A DNA stretch of 64,000 nucleotides, from contig NC_051440.1 of NCBI RefSeq assembly GCF_001649575.2, positions 17,142,937 to 17,206,936 on the forward strand, given 5' to 3'. The stretch is from Kryptolebias marmoratus. Its lineage: Eukaryota > Chordata > Actinopteri > Cyprinodontiformes > Rivulidae. The position numbers were made by a program, and so were the translations under genes. Below, piece by piece: positions 1 through 10,000 of this stretch (position 1 is its first letter; every line of letters begins with the position of its first letter). Under the pieces are notes generated by a model, which saw only the letters and a program-made list of their open reading frames with translations, was not told the DNA's origin and searched no databases.

Positions 1-507
1 TATTTACAAAGTGCAAGCTATGTACAGTGGGCGGTATCCGGAGGTGTCTGAAAGAGAAGGAGAGCTGGGTGAGTCTCGGGTACGAGTCTTGATCCAGGTT
101 ATTTGCTAGGTGGTGCCAGTAACGTTTCTTATTTGCTTACAGGTCCAGGAGATGAATTCAGCGCCGAAGAGAGGAGGAGAGGTTCCAGAGTTCCAGGAGT
201 AACGAGCCAGTTCCAGTAGGTGAGTATCGACGTGGTCCCAGGTAAGTAGTCCTTAATCTCCGTAGTCGTGTCGTGGCAAAAACCTAGAACGTAGGCAAAA
301 CAAAGAACGAAGTTAACACTAAGAGCAAGAATCAGGGTTAGACGCTGAGGCGGAGAATCTAACCCAAAAGGTTCGATGCTCCAGCGAAGATCTGATCTCA
401 GCCTGCTGCTTAAGTACTAGATGGTCTCGTCAGTGGAAACTGGAACACCTGTGGAGTAATGGTTAGTAGCGCCGCCCAAAAGGCGGAGCCAAACCCAGAT
501 CCTCACA
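1..507 (-). mobile_element. Probable LTR fragment (Gypsy-like), running off the left edge
   Basis: This block is richer in GC and CpG than the AT-rich DNA that follows. Read on the minus strand it begins TGTGAGGATC at 507, a TG start typical of long terminal repeats, and then has a CTTAAG promoter-like motif (about 405-418). It has no coding capacity. The opposite LTR end lies outside the window, so I cannot check for a CA end, a target-site duplication or a primer-binding site. It may be a solo LTR or the edge of a full element extending to the left. Assignment to Gypsy is a guess from general appearance. It could instead be part of another repeat class. Confidence 0.4.
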
Positions 508-3449
508 GAAAACTTAGAGACAAAATCATAAGAAGCACATATTTTATTTAGTTTTTATTTTAAAAAAAAAAATCTCGGTCCAAGCATTTAATCTTGACCC
601 CCTGTGTAACTGGCACCCCTGATTTAGACACTCACATTTTGTAAGGCCAGAATAGAAATCTTGCCCTGCATCATACCATCAAAGTGAAAACAGAAAATTT
701 TTAAATGATTACATAAGTATTACCAATTGTGTTTCCTATTCAATTCATAGCCGTCACTGTTAATTCCAGTATTTCACAAGCAGCCATGTTGGAGTGTAGT
801 CATGTTTTAACTAAAACAGAGGGTTTGTAATATCTGGTTTACTGTACACTGGGTCAGGCTGAGCAGCCTACTTGATAAATCTGGCAGACATCCCTTTAAA
901 TCCTCTAAGTGTGTCTGAATCGTGGCCATAGTGGGTATGATACAAGGTTTTTGGAGGTGGTCCTCTTCTGTTGAGTGAACTGATGGGTTTAACCGTGGCA
1001 TTAGCGTTGGGGATGTAAGAGCTTTATAATGTTTTAAGTTCAGAGGTTAGGGCCTTAGTGTAGAATGGTAATCCTAGAGGATTACGACGGGAATCTGGTA
1101 AATATCTGAGGAAATCCCTCCAAGGGACTTTCAGATCCTCTATTTGTAAGGACATTACATTCTCTAACACTGAGTCTATGTGTGTTTAATATATAAGGGT
1201 TTACAATATTGTAATTAAATTAGGTCATGAAATATAATGTTTTTACCTGAGGGAAAATTTTAACAATCACTAACAGACTGTAAATTAAATAAAGCTGAAT
1301 GTTTGGACAAAGTGAAGCTTTTATATTTGATTTCTGATCTAGTCAGCCACTGTGTTTTAGCTTGTACATTTTTGCATGGTATAATGTATGACAGCTATAA
1401 CATGTAAGTTAACATTTTGTAATAATAAATGTAATGCCCTCAAACTGTGTGAATATATACAATTTTGGTAGTCGTAAGACACAAAAAAAAAAACCAAATC
1501 ATTTTCACAAGAATTCCATAGCTTAACAGAAAAAAAAAATCCACTTTTCATCTGTAACTCTGGCAACTTTCTGATTGATTACGTCCTTTTATTTATTAAG
1601 CTAAAGCTTTCCATCTACTACATTCAGATTCTGGCTCTCCTTGAGGCCAATTGGCCAAATGGAAGACATTCAATACCTTTCACGGGATTCCCTTTGGACG
1701 AGAGGAATTGCGCCCACACTCACACAGAGAACATGCGCAGCTGCCAAAGGCCTCTCCCTGCAGATGAGCTGGGTCATTTTTCATTACCTTAGCCCAGAGA
1801 AATCACGCGTGTAGTAATGGAGTCCAGTCACAACAAACTAAAGCTATGGATTGATAAATCCCCACTGCAGAGCACCGTGGAAGGCAACCAGACAGGCTAA
1901 AAGGATAATAGTTCTTTTTCGTTCCGCTGTTTGTCAATACTTCAAACTAAATCCTAAGGAAAGATGGGGAAATGTCTCAGTCTGCACTTTGTTGCCACTT
2001 CATAACTCTCCCTGCTTCTGTTTATCATTAATATTTATTCTTTTGTCTCTTTTATTTGTCTCATTCATTTTTGTTCTGGCCGTCTTCTTTTACCCTCTTC
2101 AGACACTCCCTCTGTGAATTCTTCGCCTCTTTGTTTCACTGCTGAAGCATTTGTTTGTGCTTCCCCTCTGAATACTTGTAACTGTACCAATCGCACACGT
2201 ACACCCTTGTTACGTCACCTGAGCCCATATAGCCTGAGGGGAAGCTAAAAAAAGTGAAGTGGGGTGTAGTGGGTGGGGGGAGGGGAAGGATGGGAATGGA
2301 TGGGATTCTGTTTTTGTAAAAATCTCAAGTGCATATCGACTTTGTAGACCAAAGGGTTTTTATCTGGTTTCCATCTTGGTATTGTGAAACTGTCATCAAC
2401 TGGTTTAAATCACTTTGTGAGGAAAGTCTTCACTCCATGCCTTTTAACTTTGAGTTTATACCCTTGAGTTGTATCTTTGTCTACAGTTTTAAACTCTGTG
2501 CAACAGTGCCTTCTCTTCTTGATGCCCTACATTTCTTCCACAGTAGACAGTACTGTGCAAATGTTTTAAATAACCTAAAATGCATTTACACTTTGCTTCC
2601 AAGAAGCCAGACTTTCTTGTAATCTATTGACACTGTATTAATCAATAGTTCTTCAAGCTTTTTGAAGGTCTTTAAAAGTTTTTCTTTCAACTTTGCCTGC
2701 TTTTACATTAATTTTCTGTCCTGTCTATGTACCTGCACTTTATTGTGTGCTTAAAAATAAGAAAGACAAATGGTTGAGAAAAGAAATGTCAGGCCTACAA
2801 AGAACTGTCTCTAGTGAACAAACAGCTGAAATCAATGTCTTTAAGAAATAGGACTTGACTTGAAAGATGCATCAGCCTTCGGTTGATCATCTTCTGGAAA
2901 GCAGGTTTTCAGCTAATAACTTTTTGAAAATCAATGAGTTGGTACTTTAATATTATTTCATGTATGTCAAATTGTGCTATTTATGGTATTTTCTATAGAT
3001 TCAGCTAAAGAATCTGGAACATTTCGTGCCTTTGTGAGAGATTTTTTGTAAAGATGTATCTTATCAGTCCACACAGCACTGGATCATCCATTGAGTTTAG
3101 AAGCTCTTTCATGCCTGAATGATTCCCAGGTCAAAGTTAAGTGGCTTAATAAACAACAACAAAAAAAAAAACATTCCTCAGAGAATGGTCAGGTACTGTA
3201 TTTCACAAAAAAAGGCTAAAAAGCAGTGCCAAAGAAAAACTTTGAAAGAGCTTCAGAGATTTTGAAAAGCTACTGATTATGACCTCTTTGAAAGACTATG
3301 AGAAAGTCTGACACCTTGAATGCAAAATATTAAAAAATTAAGGAATAACTCAAAACCTTAGCAAAACTTTCATATAGAAAATGTACTGTTGCGAGAAAAC
3401 TTTAAATTATTTTGATGTTAGGGGTAAAGCACAATATAATTAAAATGTA
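508..3449. other. Gene-free AT-rich stretch
   Basis: No reading frame here has coding character: all are short, rich in Phe/Leu/Cys and lack splice context. I see homopolymer runs (A runs near 561 and 3160) and a GT-rich, G-rich patch near 2260-2290, but no recognisable gene, RNA or mobile element. It lies upstream of the frmd4a promoter near 9.5 kb and may be intronic to a longer frmd4a transcript starting outside the window, since mammalian FRMD4A uses several distant promoters. Confidence 0.5.
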
Positions 3450-4017
3450 TGGGGCGCCGTTTGTAAAGGAGCTTGTGCTAAAAATTCATGCCTAAATTTT
3501 GTCACATTTAGCTTCTGCTAAAAATTCATGCCTAAATTTTGTCACATTTAGCTTCTGCTAAAAATTCATGCCTAAATTTTGTCACATTTAGCTTCTGCTA
3601 AAAATTCATGCCTAAATTTTGTCACATTTAGCTTCTGCTAAAAATTCATGCCTAAATTTTGTCACATTTAGCTTCTGCTAAAAATTCATGCCTAAATTTT
3701 GTCACATTTAGCTTCAAACACTGTTTAAAAATGTAGTGTTGATTTTCTGATGTCACTTTTTACAACATTTAGATTTAACATTTAACATTTAGATTTAACA
3801 TTTAGCATTTAGATTTATATTTAGTATGTAGCTGTAACAATTACATGTAACTAGCTAAATGTTGTAAAAAGTGACATCAGAAAATCAACACTACATTTTT
3901 AAACAGTGTTTGAAGCTAAATGTGACAAAATTTAGGCATGAATTTTTAGCAGAAGCTAAATGTGACAAAATTTAGGCATGAATTTTTAGCACAAGCTCCT
4001 TTACAAACGGCGCCCCA
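3450..4017. mobile_element. Palindromic MITE with internally expanded arms
   Basis: The element starts TGGGGCGCCGTTTGTAAAGG and ends with its exact inverse complement. It is flanked on both sides by TA (3448-3449 and 4018-4019), the target site used by Tc1/mariner elements. The two arms match along their length, so the whole element could fold into one long hairpin with an AT-rich loop around 3770-3850 that has repeated AACATTTAGATT-type units. The left arm contains six tandem 40-bp units (3471-3710) and the right arm contains two of the same unit inverted (about 3913-3995). There is no coding capacity. The superfamily assignment rests only on the TA flanks and the inverted repeats. Confidence 0.8.
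3471..3710. repeat. 40-bp tandem repeat, six copies, inside the MITE arm
   Basis: Six consecutive 40-bp units start at 3471, 3511, 3551, 3591, 3631 and 3671. Each contains GCTTCTGCTAAAAATTCATG followed by a 20-bp half ending in CACATTTA. Copies are identical apart from one base in the first unit (GCTTG instead of GCTTC). The opposite arm retains only two inverted copies, so the array is an internal expansion of the MITE terminal inverted repeat, not an independent satellite. Confidence 0.9.
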
Positions 4018-4545
4018 TAAAAATGCTCAGATATTCACATTCAAATACAGACGATTGTGTCTGTGTGTGTGTGTGACAGTGATGATTACTTTCATACCAC
4101 TCAGCTAAAGAAGTAAATAGTTTCAAAATCCAAGAGCTATTATGTAGGTGGAAGCTCAAGGAGGTCCTGTAAAGCCAATGCATTGACACTGGTATTGGTT
4201 GTCTCCCTAATTAACCTGGAGTGTGTGTGCCCACATACACACACATAATGGCAAAATCAGCAAAGAACATTGAGGATTGGGATGTTTTTTTGCTTCTATC
4301 CCCTGCTGTTCTGGTCTCTGGGTACATGTTTAATAGGCAAGTAGAATATATTAGAACTGTGACACATTCTTCACACACACTTTTGTATAGGAGTTTGCAG
4401 ACAGCTCTGTTCAATATTCAGGAAGATAAACGATTAGACTGTTTGGTATTCTCTTCAGTCACAGGACAGGGGATAAAGGCCACTGCAGTTCAACTGCTCT
4501 GCTTCACTCAGTGCCCTTGAATTTATGCCACAAGCTCTGTGTCCC

Positions 4546-4552
<7 letters not shown>

Positions 4553-4589
<37 letters not shown>
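4553..4589. repeat. (TG)n microsatellite
   Basis: An uninterrupted TG dinucleotide tract of about 37 bp. No gene overlaps it. Confidence 0.9.
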
Positions 4590-4590
<1 letters not shown>

Positions 4591-7556
4591 TTTGCTGTTT
4601 ATTTGCATACGATGAAGCAAAAACAAAGACAGAAGAGGCTGGAGAGCAGGATAGGTCAAGCTGGAAGATTTACCAATCAAAGTTCAATGAGTTCACAAGC
4701 TAAAAGAGAAGCACCCATTTATGCTATTAGCAGAGCCGAATCAAACACCTCCTTCTAAGTCACGCTGTGTCACTGCGTGCATTTCCAGCGGTATCAGTGA
4801 ACACCGGGTCACTTGGGTCCACTGTGATTTCTCACTGTGTGAATTATAGATGAGGAGAGGAGGTGTAGGGGTAAAAGATCCTTCCCTTGTGAATGACTCA
4901 CACAGCCAGTCCACATCCTGGTAGATCAGCCTCCTCACAATCACCAAGACTGTGTTTCATTTAGATAAAAGACCCGAAGACATGACATCACTGGTACCTA
5001 TTCATCCTGAAACCCAGGGCTCCCCTTTCTTAGTCTGGCTGCAGACTTCTTTACCCCCATACCTTTGTTCTGACGTTACTAGGTCAGCACCATGTCATCA
5101 AAACCAAAAAAACAGATATATGCCAAACATTTTACAATACACATAGTGCATTTATCAACCCAAACATTCATTTGTGCTGGAGCTTAAAGAATGCCTAATC
5201 AGTGTCAGAGCAGGAGAAGGACAGAGGACAGAGACTGAGAACAAGAGCAGATACAGATGCAAAGAGAATCGTGTGCTACAGAGACTTTTTTATGAGACAT
5301 GGCTGGTCAACATGTGCAATATCTTTCAAACTGCAACTGCATGCAAGACTCGGCATATGCACTCTTCTCAGAGTTGTGATGTGTACTGAAGCAGACACAC
5401 TGTGGCGCTGTGTCATCAGAGTGTGCTCACAGAGGTATTTCATTGGATTGGATGTAATCTCAGAAGACAATTGCAATGGTCTTGTTCAAAAATGCTATAC
5501 ACTTTGGATAACTTTATGCTCTATATGAGTGTTTTTGCACATGTTATTGTTGCTGTTTTTAGCTAAAGTTTTTACATCAAAACCAGAGCAAAAGCAAAGT
5601 TAAAGTATGTAAAAGGAGAAGAAGAGAGAGCAGAAAAGAACACCAGCAGCAAGTGCAGAGATAATGTGGACCTGAAAAGAGTAACTAACTGACTGAAATC
5701 TAAGCAACAATTTGGAGTTACAGAACAAAATAATTATAAATGGAATAAAAAACAATTGGTGTGAACATCTTATGCAGAGTCTCCAAGACTGAAGAAATGA
5801 ATTTTAAACAAGCAGGCAAACAGGAAAAACACAATAAATCACCAAATGTTTTGACTACAAGATACTGTATATTCATATTTACTTTAGGACAATGAGACCC
5901 AAAGTTGGAGTCAGTATCCCAGTGTGGGTTTTGAAACACCATGTGTGGGGTCCTGAGAAGGTCTACAGGAATCAAATTAATGTAAAAAATGGCTGTCACA
6001 AGCATATTTAGCCTTATTTGTCATAAAAAATTTAAACAGTGACCACAAATGGATAAAAATAATAAAATAGGTTATGAGGTTTTTGTTAAATGGCTTTTTT
6101 TGTATACTTCAACTAGCAATAGTTGGGGTCACAGGTCTTTTCCACTTTTATTTTGTGGGTCAAAAGTTGAAATTCTGGGAACCACTGCCATAAAACTACA
6201 AAGCAATAATCATATGTGTTCATTTCGAACTGGTACTTTTTACTATTATTAGCAAGTTGCTTTTTTTTCACAGTCACTGAGGCTCTTCTTAGTGCAAAGC
6301 CTCAGCTGAGATGTCAAGTCTTATATAGATTTATATGATTCAGCACAGCTCAGAGTATAGATCACACAATATCTATAAAATAAAAATTCTTGATATGTTC
6401 ACTGAGTGTGCTTTAAGAACTCACAGCAGTGCTCCAGGTAAAAATGTCTATTTAGTTTTTGAAATTCAGAATAGTTTCCATCTGTCAGTTATGATTCCAA
6501 TAAAAGAAAGAGGAAAGTTTTGTGTGTGTGTGTATGGGGGAGTGGCGTGTGTGTAAAAGTCTGGGAATGGAGGTTTATAGTAAATTGAGAACAAAGCAGA
6601 GCTGACTACAGAAATATCTCCAGTTTGTTTGAAGTGCCAGTATGTTTCTGATTTTAAAAACGGCCTAACTGGAACCACATTTCAGTCCAAAAAGTCACTC
6701 ATGGGCAGAGAGGGTGGAGCTCAAAGACACACACACACATATATAATCAGACATGGACACACACTCACACACATACACACTTGAGCAAACAAAACAGATC
6801 AGTCGTTTCTCTAGACATTCCTGGCTGCCTTTCCCTGACCCTCCCTGCTCCGTCTTACTCTACCACTATACCATCAATTCTAGGTGGTGAAAAAAGATGC
6901 AATTTTGCCCTGCTTTTGATTGTCCATTTGGCTTTTACACTTCCATCAAACTGCACTGAAGCTGTAGCCCATTGAGGGTTTTATGTGCCTTACATAGGTG
7001 CTGTTACATTAAAGTTACAGGCGAGTCATAAAGCGTCTTCAGATATAATGATTTCAGCATCTTAAATCATCACGAAGCTGCTTGTGTCAAACAATGCTAA
7101 CTCAGAGTGTAACGAGTTTCAAAAGTGTCTTCATGTAGTCTCCGTAAATATGGAAGTAGACAACGGGAGGCAGAGCAACACAGAGAGCATAGAGAGTGGA
7201 TGTCAGTCCTAAATGCCTACCGCAGCGTCCCACAGATGGGGTTAAATAGATTCTCCATCTTGCTTCAATTAAACGTTCAGCTGTGTTTATATCACAGTGT
7301 AGGTTACCTTTTCCAGCTCAGACAATCCAGCCATGTTGTCTGACCCCAAAACCCCAGCTCTAACACAAACTCATTGTGAAAGAGATGAAGTGGAGTTCTG
7401 TGGAAAGATTATGAACATTTAATATCTTACATGTTGTAGATAGCTCTTTGAATGGCCTAAGCTTGAAGAAATACATACTAACAACTAGCCTGAGTGGGGC
7501 CAAGACCAAAGTGGATTGCTGCTGTCTTAAAATAACTTCAGTCTCAAATATTTCGT

Positions 7557-7592
7557 AATAGGTCATACCAGTGCAATTTGGTATGACCTATT
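7557..7592. repeat. Perfect inverted repeat (14-bp stem, 8-nt loop)
   Basis: AATAGGTCATACCA is followed after GTGCAATT by its exact reverse complement. The stem is too short for a typical microRNA precursor, and no flanking arm extension is visible. It may be a relic of a small inverted-repeat element or a protein-binding palindrome. Confidence 0.75.
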
Positions 7593-9419
7593 TTAGCTAA
7601 CATTAGCTGCTAGTTCATTAATTTAACTCTATTTCTCCAAATTAAGGGCATTTAAAGAGCTAGCTACAACAGGTTAATGCTTGTTTATGATATTTTGAAA
7701 ATAACTCACTTCAAAAGATCTGAACTATCGCTTTAAAACCACTCAGATCTTTCCACTCATAAGCCACTGCTTTGTTGAAATATATCAGATCAGTGTCTTA
7801 TTACAGCCCAGAACAGAAACATATTGGTTTCATAACAAAGCCAGAGTCCAGATAAGTGACATCTAAGTTCCTCACCTTGTGTTTCTTGGCAATATTCTCA
7901 GCAGGTCATGGAAAGGTGAGCAGAAATACTAAAGAGGCACAAACTTTGAACAGAGTGGATCATTAATTCAGAGCTTCTCATTATTCCGTTCAGCCTCACT
8001 TCTTTCTTTTTATTTCCTCTCTAAGTTTGTGAATCTGCCACCTCTCTCTCCACACTCACATTCATCTTAGACAGGAGCAAAAGTTCACAAACTCCTGTAA
8101 TTTCAGTGCCCAGAAAAAAATAGTTTTGTTTTAGTCTCTTCTTTGGTCATGACCACCCTTACCCCATTTCCCAAGTCCCTGCTTTGGTTCATTTTTTTTC
8201 TTGCTGTCTCTCTTGCTTTCAGACTACAGGGTCCTTGTGATAGCAATCTGAGGAAGCTTCCAATGAACAGAGATATGTATGTGACTGGGGAATAAAAACG
8301 AGAGACCGTTGTATATTTTAAAGCCAAAGAAACACTCATCTGGAGATGTTTAAGTTGGACAGGCCACTTTCCGGTGTCTGGACGAGGCCAAAAATATCCA
8401 GAAACAGAAAAAATCCAGCAGCAGGAGGGGAAAGGATACACCTCCTCACTTCTCATGTGACTGACTGCAAACTAAGCTGAATTTTTGGGGTTGCAGAACA
8501 TGTTCTGGTAGAGAGAACACTGTTCAAGCCAAGAACATTAACTTTAACTGCATCACATTGCCCAATGTCAATATTTCTGGTGAAGATTACATCAAAATTG
8601 TACATATGGTGCAACTGCGTTTGGCTCAAACAAATTAGTTGGAAGACTCAAACAAATAAGCAAGTCCCTGATGCTGTATGCTTTACATGCGGCCTCACCA
8701 GGAGACTTTACATGTATGGAAAAGACACGTTGAGTCATTATGACAAGTTAATGACAGCTCAGGCATGCTTCTGTCCTGCTCATTGGTCTCTATTTATGGC
8801 ACCATAAACCAGATTCATTCTGTCATTTTAACTGCTTCTGGTTTTAACGGCTGCTGCCCAGCTGGAACACAAGCGCCCAATTTAAGGCATCCAAAAAAAA
8901 AAACATAAATAAAGAAGGTGGAGGGGAAAAAACACTGTCAGTCCAACGGCTGCAGTGGGCTGAAGGCCAGAACTCAAAGCAAGATGTGTGTTTTAGGTGT
9001 AGACAGGATGCACCACTCTGCAAGGACTGAACCATTCAAATCTGTGCACCGTTACACACTTTTGGAAATTTGTCAAAACACACACATGGGGTAAAGTGAT
9101 CTGTCACCTGAGAGCAGGGGACCTCACCTGTACTTACCCTAAGGCGGTGTGCTTTATAAACCAGGCATCTCGGCTCGTTGTTAACACTGGTTTTAACGGC
9201 AGACTGTTTGCATGCTGTGCAGACTCACGTGTCTGTGGGTGTAAGCACACACACACACACACACACATGCTGCACAGACATAGATGTCTGCAGTTTCTCA
9301 TGACTGGGAGCCGCTGCACACCCTCATCTCCTCCACTCCCCGCCCCCACATCTTGTCTCCATTATTCCCGTGTTTTGTTTTGTTTTTTTTCGAAGCAGCT
9401 CCGGTGACAGGCAAAGAGA

Positions 9420-9780
9420 AGCAGCAACACAGACCGTCTTTTAGCCGCCGCTTCTTCCGGTGCCCCCCCTGCTGGCTGACCGTTGGTACGGTCTCCTGTA
9501 CGGTCTCAGTCCGTGCGCGCGGCGCCGGTAGCGAATAGGAGAGGAGAGGGGGTGGGGACGGTGGGGGGGGAGAGCTGGTCGAGAGGAGAGACCAACAGGC
9601 AGCGTGAGGCTCTGTGTGTTCCGAAGGAGGGATGAGAGAGAGAGAGAGAGAGAGAAGGTAGTTTTGGAAGACCCCTTCACAAGTCGCAGTAAAGTAGTTT
9701 TTTTTTTTATCTTGGTTCGGGTGTGAGACCGCGCTGCCCGTAGTGTTGACAGGGAGTCAGCGGCAGCGACGGCTAACGTT
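9420..9780 (+). promoter_or_regulatory. frmd4a: GC-rich promoter region of frmd4a
   Basis: This is the most CpG-dense stretch in the first half of the window. It holds a CTTCCGG ETS-type site near 9456, a repeated TACGGTCTC motif around 9487-9508, a GCGCGCGGCGCCGG core near 9515-9530, a G-rich tract and a GA microsatellite (9634-9655). It lies immediately upstream of an exon-like segment that ends in a strong splice donor at 10001. The composition fits a TATA-less CpG-type promoter firing rightward. The exact start site cannot be placed from sequence alone. Confidence 0.55.
9634..9655. repeat. (GA)n microsatellite in promoter or 5' UTR
   Basis: Eleven GA repeats immediately upstream of the inferred first exon of frmd4a. 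GA tracts in promoters can bind GAGA-type factors and are length-variable. Any role here is inference. Confidence 0.8.
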
Positions 9781-10000
9781 AACTAACGGCCACAAACATG
9801 GATGCTGATGTGCCTCCTCGTTCAGGCCGGCCAGGAAAACGAGTGTTTTTTGATGATTTCGTGGCAGGAACGCGACTCGTGTCTTTCTGGGATTAATATT
9901 CCAGGTTATTTGCTTTCAATTTTTTTTTCTTCCCCCCCTTTGGTGCCGGTGTCTCAGTCTGTGGGAGCTACAGGGAGAGGGGAGAGCGTTTGTTTGCAAG
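9700..10000 (+). other. frmd4a: Non-coding first exon of frmd4a (5' UTR) with two upstream ORFs
   Basis: The segment ends in TTTGCAAG before GTAATAAT, a good splice donor, and the first coding exon at 12736 begins exactly at its ATG after a CAG acceptor. This exon therefore supplies 5' UTR. The start near 9700 is approximate. It contains an ATG at 9798 in a strong context (AACATGG) opening a 32-codon frame that stops at 9894-9896, and an overlapping frame from 9802 that runs through the donor but would enter exon 2 out of frame with FRMD4A. Both are read as upstream ORFs. An alternative donor is CCAG/GTTATT at 9904/9905. Confidence 0.5.

Larger units (their letters stand above)
4020..9400. 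other. Gene-free stretch upstream of frmd4a
   Basis: No coding exon could be supported on either strand. The stretch contains a TG microsatellite at about 4553-4589, small CA tracts near 6725-6780 and 9246-9267, a perfect 14-bp hairpin at 7557-7592, and a short tract ending near 6187 with GGGAACCACTG that resembles the terminus of teleost hAT elements. The longer open frames (for example 8103-8456 minus) show no domain, composition or splice signal of real genes. It is probably regulatory or intronic territory of frmd4a. Confidence 0.5.

Noticed and set aside
3471..3710. CRISPR-like array of six direct repeats
   Set aside because: The units abut with no spacers, lie within a transposon arm and occur in a vertebrate genome.
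8103..8456. 117-codon minus-strand frame as a gene
   Set aside because: No domain, no plausible promoter or splice structure, and a length expected by chance in this composition.
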